Assembly: GCA_937901485.1 (NCBI GenBank)
Contig: CALGTT010000021.1
Span: 1-5,018 of the forward strand
Length of the DNA: 5,018 bases
Direction of reading: 5' to 3'
Origin: an uncultured Ruminococcus sp.
Lineage (GTDB): Bacteria > Bacillota > Clostridia > Oscillospirales > Ruminococcaceae
Part shown: one piece after another, positions 1 to 5,018 of the stretch
Position numbering within the stretch: position 1 is the first letter of the stretch
Layout of the letters: each line of letters opens with the position of its first letter
Made by a program: the position numbers and the translations under genes
Notes under the pieces: generated by a model
Told to the model about the DNA's origin: nothing
The model's database searches: none
Seen by the model: only the letters and a program-made list of their open reading frames with translations

Positions 1-1112
1 TGTTTTCGGCAAGCTATGCCATTGCCATTGATGAAGGAAAGGACGGCTACTTTTACGCGTTCCGACAGGTCATTTTTGCCGGCGTGGGACTGGTTGCCAT
101 GTTCATTATGTCCTTTCTCGATTACCGCATTTTCCAGCGCGGCGCAGTCGCACTGACTGCCTATGTTTCCAGCGTGGTATTGCTGGTACTTGTCATGTTC
201 ATCGGTACGGATCTCGGCACGGGCTGTAAGCGGTGGATCAACCTCGGCTTTACGACCTTCCAGCCATCGGAGCTGGCGAAATTCGCGGTCGTTATTCTGT
301 TTGCCTACCTGATCGACAAAAACTATGATCGTATGAAAAAAGCTGCCTACGGCATCTTCCCGTTCATGGTGCTCCTTGCGATCATTGCAGGACTCCTCAT
401 GCTCCAGCCCCATCTGTCCTGTACCCTTCTGATCTGTATGATCGGCATCGTTCTGATCTTCATCGGCGGCGCGAGATTCTGGCATCTGCTCATTGCCGCG
501 ATGTTCGCCGGTGCAGCTCTTGTCGGTGTGATCGTGTATAAGACCGTTGTTGAAAAATATAATTATTTCGGCACTCGAATCAGCACATGGCTGCATCCCT
601 TTGAAAGCGAAGACCTTGCCGGCACATGGCAGGCAAGACAGTCCCTCATCGCCATCGGTTCGGGCGGCCCGCTCGGACTCGGACTGGGTGAATCCCGTCA
701 GAAATACCTCTACCTCCCCGAAGCGGAGAACGACTTTGTATTTGCCGTTGTCTGCGAGGAGCTGGGACTGATCGGCGCGATCACTGTCATTCTTCTGTTC
801 GTGCTGCTGGTCGTAGAAGGCTTCCATATTGCTTCAAAAGCACGCGACCGCTTCGGTATGCTGATCACCATCGGCTTTACCCTTCAGATCGGTCTGCAGG
901 CATTCATCAATATGGCAGTTGTCAGCGGTCTTGTGCCGAATACCGGTATCAGCCTGCCGTTTTTCAGCTACGGCGGCACCGCGCTCATCATGCAGCTCAT
1001 GCAGATGGGCATCGTACTCAATGTTTCCAGACAGCGTTATGTGCTCGGCGAACGGACGAAGCCCGCTGCAAAGCCGGCATCTCCTGAGCCGGAATTCCGG
1101 CAGAACGCCTGA
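1..1112 (+). CDS. ftsW: FtsW/SpoVE septal peptidoglycan glycosyltransferase (SEDS family), 5' end missing
   Basis: This is a SEDS-family integral membrane polymerase, which polymerises lipid II into glycan strands at the septum together with a class B PBP. The reading frame is open from base 3 to the TGA at 1110-1112 (369 residues visible); the start lies upstream of the window. The visible part begins FSASYA, typical of the end of the first membrane segment. Counting from base 3, visible motifs are W78 in the KRW..LG stretch followed by FQPSELAK (86-93), GLGLGESRQK (225-234), LPEAENDF (238-245) and LPFFSYGGT (318-326). D244 aligns with the catalytic Asp of the family (D297 in E. coli FtsW). 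About eight or nine hydrophobic segments are visible. The usual PDLG motif reads PHLS. The tail after the last segment is short and Pro/Ala/Glu-rich. Position directly before murG matches spoVE of B. subtilis; FtsW and SpoVE cannot be separated from sequence alone, and RodA is less likely from context. Confidence 0.92.
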   Translation, partial: FSASYAIAIDEGKDGYFYAFRQVIFAGVGLVAMFIMSFLDYRIFQRGAVALTAYVSSVVLLVLVMFIGTDLGTGCKRWINLGFTTFQPSELAKFAVVILFAYLIDKNYDRMKKAAYGIFPFMVLLAIIAGLLMLQPHLSCTLLICMIGIVLIFIGGARFWHLLIAAMFAGAALVGVIVYKTVVEKYNYFGTRISTWLHPFESEDLAGTWQARQSLIAIGSGGPLGLGLGESRQKYLYLPEAENDFVFAVVCEELGLIGAITVILLFVLLVVEGFHIASKARDRFGMLITIGFTLQIGLQAFINMAVVSGLVPNTGISLPFFSYGGTALIMQLMQMGIVLNVSRQRYVLGERTKPAAKPASPEPEFRQNA

Positions 1113-1132
1113 TCTGAAAGAAAGGTGATATT

Positions 1133-2257
1133 ATGAAAGTACTTCTCGCAGGCGGCGGCACGGGCGGACATATCAACCCCGCGCTTGCCATTGCCGGCAT
1201 TATCAAAGCGCACTGCCCCGATGCAGAATTCCTCTTTGCAGGCACGCCCAACGGCATGGAAGCAAAGCTTGTACCGCAGGCTGGTTACAAGCTTGCCCCG
1301 ATTAAAGTTGCAGGATTTCAGCGCAGGATTACCCTTGAAAACATCGGGCGCAATGCAAAGGCAGTCTGGTATCTGGCAAATTCCGGCAGACGCGCCAAGC
1401 AGATCATCCGTGAATTCAAGCCCGACATTGCCATCGGCACGGGCGGCTATGTCGCAGGCCCGATCATCCGCATGGCGGCGAAAATGGGCATTCCCACTGC
1501 CATCCATGAGCAGAATGCGTTCCCCGGTGTGACCAATAAGCTCCTTGCCAAAGAGGTCGATCATGTCATGCTCACGGTCAAGGAGGCACTGCAGTATTTC
1601 GACAAGGATCTGAAGTATACCGTCACCGGACTTCCCGTTCGTGCGGAGCTGAAGCAGAAATCCCGTGCACAGGCAAGGGCGGAGCTGGGCTTTGATGACA
1701 GCTTCTGCATCCTCTCGTTCGGCGGAAGCCTCGGCGCGGGCTGCATCAATGACACAATGGCAGAGGTGCTCAGATGGCATACCTCCAAGGGGCTTGCAAT
1801 CAATCATATCCACGGCTACGGCGGCATGGGCAGGGATACCTTCCCGCAGAAAATGCAGGAGTACGGCATTCCCATGAAAAACAGCCGCATCCGCGTGAGT
1901 GAGTACATCAATGACATGGATACCTGCATGGCAGCGGCTGATCTCGTGGTCTGCCGTTCCGGTGCGTCCGTGCTCGCAGAGCTGGAAGCACTCGGCAAGC
2001 CCTCCATCCTCATCCCGTCCCCGATCGTGACCGGAAATCACCAGTTCCACAATGCCAACGTGCTTGGCAAAGCGGGCGCGGCGATCGTCATTGAGCAGAA
2101 GGATGTCACCTCGGCGGATGTTATTTCCCGCATTGAGGCTCTGTACAATAACAGTGCAAAGCTCCGGAGCATGGCACAGAACGCCGCATCCCTCGCTGTC
2201 AGCGACACAGAAGAACGCATCTGGGGCGTTGTGGAGAGTCTGCTGAAAAAGAAATGA
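1133..2257 (+). CDS. murG: MurG, UDP-GlcNAc:lipid I N-acetylglucosaminyltransferase
   Basis: MurG transfers GlcNAc from UDP-GlcNAc to lipid I on the cytoplasmic face of the membrane, giving lipid II, the substrate of FtsW. The 374-residue product has the usual family length and the GT-B two-domain layout. In the N-terminal acceptor domain, GGGTGGHINPA spans 7-17 with the conserved His at 13; GTGGYVAGP (102-110) and HEQNAFPGVTNK (125-136) follow. In the C-terminal donor domain, SFGGSLGA (195-202) is the third glycine-rich loop, CRSGAS (274-279) with E283 corresponds to the UDP-GlcNAc binding region, and NHQFHNA (302-308) holds the conserved Gln and Asn. The ATG at 1133 follows an AAGGTGAT-like ribosome binding site (about 1122-1129), 20 bases after the ftsW stop, which suggests co-transcription. 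The protein ends in a lysine-rich tail, and nothing is missing. Confidence 0.97.
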   Translation: MKVLLAGGGTGGHINPALAIAGIIKAHCPDAEFLFAGTPNGMEAKLVPQAGYKLAPIKVAGFQRRITLENIGRNAKAVWYLANSGRRAKQIIREFKPDIAIGTGGYVAGPIIRMAAKMGIPTAIHEQNAFPGVTNKLLAKEVDHVMLTVKEALQYFDKDLKYTVTGLPVRAELKQKSRAQARAELGFDDSFCILSFGGSLGAGCINDTMAEVLRWHTSKGLAINHIHGYGGMGRDTFPQKMQEYGIPMKNSRIRVSEYINDMDTCMAAADLVVCRSGASVLAELEALGKPSILIPSPIVTGNHQFHNANVLGKAGAAIVIEQKDVTSADVISRIEALYNNSAKLRSMAQNAASLAVSDTEERIWGVVESLLKKK

Positions 2258-2274
2258 ATCTGCGCACGCAAATG

Positions 2275-2306
2275 CCTTTCTGTCATAGAATGATGATAGA
2301 AAGGAG
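2275..2306 (+). promoter_or_regulatory. Hairpin that occludes the murA Shine-Dalgarno sequence
   Basis: In the 57-base gap between murG and murA, CCTTTCTGTCAT (2275-2286) pairs with ATGATAGAAAGG (2293-2304). This gives 12 continuous base pairs, including one G-U wobble (2282 with 2297), closed by a 6-base loop. The 3' arm contains five of the seven bases of the murA ribosome binding site AAAGGAG (2300-2306). In RNA the ribosome binding site would be paired, so murA initiation should be weak unless the stem is opened. No U-run follows, so it is not an intrinsic terminator. It could be a translational switch, a binding site for a protein or small RNA, or a means of setting murA output relative to its neighbours. 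The pairing is seen directly; the function is inferred. Confidence 0.6.
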
Positions 2307-2314
2307 TGGCGTAT

Positions 2315-3568
2315 ATGCAGAAATTAGTGATACAGGGCGGCAGGCATCTGGAGGGCGAGATCTCCGTGCAGGGCGCGAAAAACAGCGCATTGCCCATTGC
2401 GGCGGCTGCGCTGCTCTGTGATGGTACGAGCTGGCTCGAAAACTGTCCGCGTCTGTCGGATGTCTTTGCCGCGTGCAGGATCCTGACCAATCTTGGCTGC
2501 CGGTGCAGTATTCAGGGGAATACAGTGACTGTGGATGCGCATGGAATGCATTCCTCCGAGATTCCGGAGCAGTTCATGTGCGAAATGCGTTCATCCATTA
2601 TTTTTCTCGGTGCTGTTCTGGGCAGAATGGGGGCGTGTCCCCTCGGCTATCCCGGCGGCTGTGAGCTTGGCCCGCGCCCGATCAACCTGCATTTGCAGGC
2701 ACTGCGGCGGATGGGTGTGAGGATCCACGAGGAAAATGGTATCCTGCACTGCACCACGCCCAACGGTCTGCGCGGTGCGAAGATCCATTTGCAGTTTCCA
2801 TCCGTGGGCGCAACGGAAAATATCCTCCTTGCCGCTGTTACTGCAAAGGGGGAGACTACCATCAGCAATGCCGCGCGTGAGCCGGAAATTGTTGATCTTG
2901 CAAAATTCCTCCGTTCCTGCGGCGCGAAGATCGCCGGTGAGGGAACGGGTACGATCGTCATTCAGGGTGTGAAGCAGCTTCACGGCTGTACATACCGGAT
3001 CATGCCCGACCGCATCGTGGCAGCTACATGGCTTGCGGCTGCAGCGGCGGCAGGCGGCGAGCTGCACCTGCGGCAGGTCAGTGCTCCGGATATGGAAAGT
3101 ATTCTGGATGTGTTTGAAGAAATGAACTGCCGGATGAGCACGGGTGCGGACAGTATTTTTTTCCATGCCGGAACGCCCCTGCGTGCGGTGCGGATGCTCA
3201 AAACCATGCCGTATCCCGGATTTCCTACGGATGCGCAGGCGATCCTGATGGCGGCACTTTGCTGCGCAAACGGTACGACCGTTGTAGAGGAAACGATTTT
3301 TGAAAACCGCTTCCGCCATGTGGATGCCCTCGTGAAAATGGGTGCGGACATCCGGACAGCAGGACGCGCGGCTGTGATCAGCGGTGTGCGCGGACTGCAT
3401 GGCGCAGCAGTGGAGGCGACCGATCTGCGCGGCGGTGCGGCAATGCTGATCGCAGGACTCTGCGCATCGGGCGAAACGGTCATTACAGAGATCCATCACA
3501 TCGACAGGGGCTATGACAGTCCGGAGCAGGTGCTTCGTCAGGTCGGTGCGGAGATTATCAGAGTGTAG
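2315..3568 (+). CDS. murA: MurA, UDP-N-acetylglucosamine 1-carboxyvinyltransferase
   Basis: MurA transfers enolpyruvyl from PEP to UDP-GlcNAc, the first committed step of peptidoglycan synthesis, in the cytoplasm. From the ATG at 2315 the product has 417 residues, the normal family size for the EPSP-synthase fold. Visible motifs are QGAKNSALP (19-27, K22 and N23), R92 in EMRSSI, the active-site loop GGCELGPRP (114-122) with Cys116, PGFPTDAQA (301-309) with D306, DLRGGAA (370-376) and HIDRGYD (395-401) with R398. Cys116 is the residue alkylated by fosfomycin, so the enzyme is predicted to be a sensitive target (inference). I prefer ATG 2315 over the in-frame GTG 2306 because that GTG forms part of the Shine-Dalgarno AAAGGAG (2300-2306), which sits 8 bases before the ATG. 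Three in-frame stops in a row (2291-2299) rule out an earlier start. Two MurA paralogues are common in Firmicutes, and I cannot say which this is. In B. subtilis the same slot holds murB. Confidence 0.96.
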   Translation: MQKLVIQGGRHLEGEISVQGAKNSALPIAAAALLCDGTSWLENCPRLSDVFAACRILTNLGCRCSIQGNTVTVDAHGMHSSEIPEQFMCEMRSSIIFLGAVLGRMGACPLGYPGGCELGPRPINLHLQALRRMGVRIHEENGILHCTTPNGLRGAKIHLQFPSVGATENILLAAVTAKGETTISNAAREPEIVDLAKFLRSCGAKIAGEGTGTIVIQGVKQLHGCTYRIMPDRIVAATWLAAAAAAGGELHLRQVSAPDMESILDVFEEMNCRMSTGADSIFFHAGTPLRAVRMLKTMPYPGFPTDAQAILMAALCCANGTTVVEETIFENRFRHVDALVKMGADIRTAGRAAVISGVRGLHGAAVEATDLRGGAAMLIAGLCASGETVITEIHHIDRGYDSPEQVLRQVGAEIIRV

Positions 3569-3583
3569 AAAAGGGGAGAACCT

Positions 3584-4459
3584 ATGAGAGATGTAGAAAA
3601 AACCAGCATGGCTCATGAAACAAATTTCCGCCGTATCCGGCGAAGGCGGCGCGGCTATGCCATGTATGCCCTTGTGGTCGTTATTCTGGCAGTCGGTGTC
3701 ATTGTCACGCTTTCCATGACGGTGATGTTCAATATCCAGCAGATCGAAGTGACCGGTGATGCGAAAATGTACACCGCACAGGAGATCGCTGAGGCGACCG
3801 GCATTGCCGCCGGTGACAACATGGTGCGTACGGATATCAAAGCCGCGGAGGAACGCGCGCTGGCAAGTCTGATCTATGTGGAGGAGATCGAGATCTCCCG
3901 TCAGTTTCCGGATACGCTGGTGATCCATGTCAAGAAATGTGAGCCGACTTATAATGTAGAATACGGCTTCGGGACGCTCGTCGTCAGCAAATACGGAAAG
4001 ATCCTTTCGGACGGCATGGATCCGCAGGAAGGACTTGTAAACATCAAGGGCTATACACCGTTTGAACCGAAGGTGGGAACATGGCTCACCTCCGAACGTG
4101 AGCGTGATGACAGGATCCTCAAGTCGTTCATGGACATCATCAATGAGAAGGCACTTGAAGCACCGATCGTTTCTGTGGATATGACAGAAGCGCACAACAT
4201 CCTCGTGAACTTCGACAACCGCATCGAGTTTGATATGGGAACGTGGGATGAGATCGGATACAAGATCGACTTCGCGCAGCACATCATCAGCAAGCAGCCT
4301 GCGGATAAGGAGGGCTACCTGACTATGATCGGTACAAACCAGTGTTCCTTCCGCAATAAGGCGGATGTGGAAGCCGGCAAGCAGAATGTCGAGGAGATCA
4401 CGGAGGCAATGAATGATGAACTGGGCAACCCTGTGACAGAAACCACGCAATTCGAATAA
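3584..4459 (+). CDS. ftsQ: FtsQ/DivIB, bitopic divisome protein with POTRA domain
   Basis: FtsQ (DivIB in Gram-positives) is a single-pass membrane protein that links early and late divisome components, with FtsB/DivIC and FtsL as partners. The 291-residue product has the family layout: a short cytoplasmic N-terminus ending in an Arg cluster (16-23, positive-inside), one hydrophobic segment at about 26-48, and then an extracytoplasmic part. The POTRA domain covers about 50-118, starting with FNIQQIEVTGD and including the YTAQEIAEATGI stretch and RQFPDTLVIHVKKCEP, the typical end of the POTRA fold. A beta-rich domain follows to about residue 258, then an acidic tail to 291 that is probably disordered. 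The ATG at 3584 lies after a purine-rich AAGGGGAG site (3571-3578), 15 bases beyond the murA stop, so the gene is tightly coupled to murA. A second ATG at codon 9 is possible but has no better ribosome binding site. Sequence conservation in this family is low, so the call rests on architecture and context. Confidence 0.93.
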   Translation: MRDVEKTSMAHETNFRRIRRRRRGYAMYALVVVILAVGVIVTLSMTVMFNIQQIEVTGDAKMYTAQEIAEATGIAAGDNMVRTDIKAAEERALASLIYVEEIEISRQFPDTLVIHVKKCEPTYNVEYGFGTLVVSKYGKILSDGMDPQEGLVNIKGYTPFEPKVGTWLTSERERDDRILKSFMDIINEKALEAPIVSVDMTEAHNILVNFDNRIEFDMGTWDEIGYKIDFAQHIISKQPADKEGYLTMIGTNQCSFRNKADVEAGKQNVEEITEAMNDELGNPVTETTQFE

Positions 4460-4467
4460 ATGTTTAT

Positions 4468-4490
4468 GTGCAGTTTTGTTAAAAACGCAC
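4468..4490 (+). other. Bulged hairpin after the ftsQ stop codon
   Basis: GTGC plus GTTTT (4468-4477, with A4472 bulged) pairs with AAAAC plus GCAC (4482-4490), giving nine base pairs around a 4-base loop. It begins 8 bases after the ftsQ stop. Five of the pairs are next to the loop, four of them A-U. It is followed by TAAAAACC rather than a T-run, so it does not read as an intrinsic terminator on either strand. It may protect a 3' end or have no function. Confidence 0.35.
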
Positions 4491-4518
4491 TAAAAACCGT
4501 GGCTTAAGTTGTGTGATT

Positions 4519-4548
4519 AGGAAAAAAAGAAATTTTGTCAAAAAACTA
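4519..4548 (+). promoter_or_regulatory. A/T-rich UP-element-like tract upstream of the ftsZ promoter
   Basis: Directly upstream of the -35 hexamer lie a run of seven A (4522-4528), an AAATTTT stretch (4530-4536) and six A (4540-4545). Placement at about -40 to -65 from the predicted start is where the alpha subunit C-terminal domains of RNA polymerase contact DNA. Two further A-runs (4481-4485 and 4492-4496) are 11 bases apart, so the region may be curved. Stimulation of the promoter is inferred. Confidence 0.4.
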
Positions 4549-4577
4549 TTGCAAAATCCACCGGAATGTGATAAAAT
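4549..4577 (+). promoter_or_regulatory. Predicted sigma-A promoter of ftsZ
   Basis: The -35 element TTGCAA (4549-4554) and the -10 element TAAAAT (4572-4577) are separated by exactly 17 bases. The -10 is preceded by TGTGA, giving a TRTGN extended -10 as is common in Firmicutes. Each hexamer differs only modestly from TTGACA and TATAAT. Transcription would start near 4584, leaving an untranslated leader of about 68 bases before the ftsZ ATG. It lies in the only long AT-rich non-coding stretch of the window and points at ftsZ. Confidence 0.8.
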
Positions 4578-4590
4578 AATACTGTGTATT

Positions 4591-4608
4591 GGTATCTGGT
4601 GAGATATT
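4591..4608 (+). other. Small hairpin in the predicted ftsZ mRNA leader
   Basis: TATCT (4593-4597) and AGATA (4602-4606) pair around a GGTG loop, and two outer G-U pairs extend the stem to seven. It would sit about 7 bases from the predicted 5' end of the ftsZ mRNA, where short stems can stabilise a transcript. It does not overlap the ribosome binding site at 4639-4645. The stem is weak, so chance is a fair explanation. Confidence 0.25.
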
Positions 4609-4651
4609 TAGTGTTTTTACATGGAAATAAAAGCTGGTAGGAGGAACTATA

Positions 4652-5018
4652 ATGACGGACTTCATCTATGAAGAAGCATTTGACCCGGAGGTTAATATTA
4701 AAGTAATCGGTGTTGGCGGCGGCGGCGGAAACGCGCTCAACTGCATGGTAGATTCCGGTGTGAGTGATATTGAATATGTAACAATTAATACAGATGCAAA
4801 GGCTCTGAACAATTCCAAGGCTGCTACCCGCATCCAGATCGGCGCAAAGCTGACAAAGGGCAGAGGCGCAGGCAACAAGCCGGAAGTCGGCAAGCACAGC
4901 GCGGAGGAGAACATTGAGGAGATCGCATCCGCACTCAAGGGCGCAGATATGGTATTTATCACCGCAGGTATGGGCGGCGGTACCGGTACAGGTGCTGCTC
5001 CTGTAGTGGCAAAGGCTG
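4652..5018 (+). CDS. ftsZ: FtsZ, tubulin-like cell division GTPase, 3' end beyond the window
   Basis: FtsZ polymerises with GTP into the Z ring at midcell and recruits the division machinery. The window holds 122 codons plus one base, about a third of the usual 350-400 residues; the window edge cuts the gene. Visible GTP-binding elements are the T1 loop GVGGGGGNA (20-28), NTDA (46-49), the T3 region GRGAGNKPEVG (70-80) and the tubulin signature GGGTGTG (108-114) within the T4 loop. The T3 region departs from the common GLGAGANPEVG, with an Arg for the Leu and NK for AN. The ATG at 4652 has an excellent Shine-Dalgarno sequence, AGGAGGA (4639-4645), with 6 bases between. The gene lies 192 bases after ftsQ with no ftsA between, and the gap carries its own promoter. 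Strong initiation signals fit an abundant protein. Confidence 0.98.
   Translation, partial: MTDFIYEEAFDPEVNIKVIGVGGGGGNALNCMVDSGVSDIEYVTINTDAKALNNSKAATRIQIGAKLTKGRGAGNKPEVGKHSAEENIEEIASALKGADMVFITAGMGGGTGTGAAPVVAKA

Larger units (their letters stand above)
4460..4651. other. ftsQ-ftsZ intergenic region (192 bases, AT-rich)
   Basis: This is the longest non-coding stretch of the window, at about 32% GC against much GC-richer genes on both sides. In order it holds a bulged hairpin just after the ftsQ stop (4468-4490), A-tracts (4481-4545), the predicted ftsZ promoter (4549-4577), a small leader hairpin (4591-4608) and the ftsZ ribosome binding site (4639-4645). I see no small gene, no ftsA remnant and no convincing intrinsic terminator, so ftsQ transcripts may continue into ftsZ. 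Confidence 0.8.

Noticed and set aside
558..563. A perfect TATAAT inside ftsW, upstream of murG.
   Set aside because: No -35-like hexamer lies 16-18 bases upstream, and the bases encode ordinary FtsW residues (EKYNYFG). It lies about 570 bases before murG.
1088..1101. A 14-base perfect palindrome, GCCGGAATTCCGGC, near the 3' end of ftsW.
   Set aside because: It has no loop for an RNA hairpin, lies in coding sequence, and one palindrome of this size in 5 kb is within reach of chance.
1037..2050. A 337-codon minus-strand frame opposite murG.
   Set aside because: It is antisense to the conserved MurG motifs, shows no family features and has no convincing context; it is a shadow frame.
2291..2299. 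Three tandem stops (TGA TGA TAG) in the frame shared by murG and murA, suggesting readthrough of the murG stop.
   Set aside because: MurG is already full length at 374 residues and nothing suggests recoding. The triplets are explained by the hairpin arm; they were used only to limit the murA start.
2306..2314. In-frame GTG (2306) as an alternative murA start.
   Set aside because: The GTG is embedded in the Shine-Dalgarno sequence itself and has no site of its own; MurA proteins typically begin at the position matching the ATG at 2315.
2591..4450. A 619-codon open frame on the minus strand opposite murA and ftsQ.
   Set aside because: It lies antisense to two well-supported genes, crosses their boundary, has His/Cys/Arg-rich low-plausibility composition and no recognisable domain. 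It is a by-product of codon bias in the + strand genes.
4535..4540. TTGTCA as an alternative ftsZ -35 element.
   Set aside because: The sequence 16-18 bases downstream is GC-rich (around TCCACCGG) and does not resemble a -10.
4517..4570. A sigma-H-type promoter for ftsZ, as known upstream of ftsAZ in B. subtilis.
   Set aside because: AGGAAAA (4519-4525) resembles a -35, but no GAAT-type -10 occurs 11-12 bases downstream, and the only GGAAT nearby is at the wrong distance.

Overview
The window is a stretch of a bacterial division and cell wall (dcw) cluster. All five genes lie on the + strand: the 3' part of ftsW/spoVE (1-1112), murG (1133-2257), murA (2315-3568), ftsQ/divIB (3584-4459) and the 5' part of ftsZ (from 4652). 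Every gene is recognised from conserved motifs. I see no mobile element, tRNA, rRNA, CRISPR array or sign of horizontal transfer.

The organism is probably a Clostridia-class Firmicute, perhaps in the Ruminococcaceae/Oscillospiraceae. The reasons are strong AGGAGG-type Shine-Dalgarno sites, a Gram-positive extended -10 promoter, the SpoVE-like position of ftsW directly before murG, moderately GC-rich coding DNA, and murA-ftsQ-ftsZ with no ftsA. This placement is inference; no rRNA or other marker is present.

Layout: ftsW, murG, murA and ftsQ are closely packed, with gaps of 20, 57 and 15 bases, and look co-transcribed. The 57-base murG-murA gap is unusual: it holds a 12-bp hairpin whose 3' arm is the murA Shine-Dalgarno sequence. 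The 192 bases between ftsQ and ftsZ are about 32% GC. They hold a near-consensus sigma-A promoter (TTGCAA, 17 bases, TAAAAT, extended -10), so ftsZ probably has its own transcript start as well as any readthrough from upstream.

How the genes work together: MurA makes the first committed peptidoglycan precursor from UDP-GlcNAc. MurG makes lipid II on the inner face of the membrane. FtsW polymerises lipid II into septal glycan. FtsQ/DivIB is the membrane scaffold of the divisome, and FtsZ forms the Z ring that positions the machinery. The main departures from the Bacillus subtilis order are murA in the slot held there by murB, and no ylxW, ylxX, sbp or ftsA between divIB and ftsZ. I found no wholly new system here. 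The signal most worth follow-up is the hairpin that hides the murA ribosome binding site.
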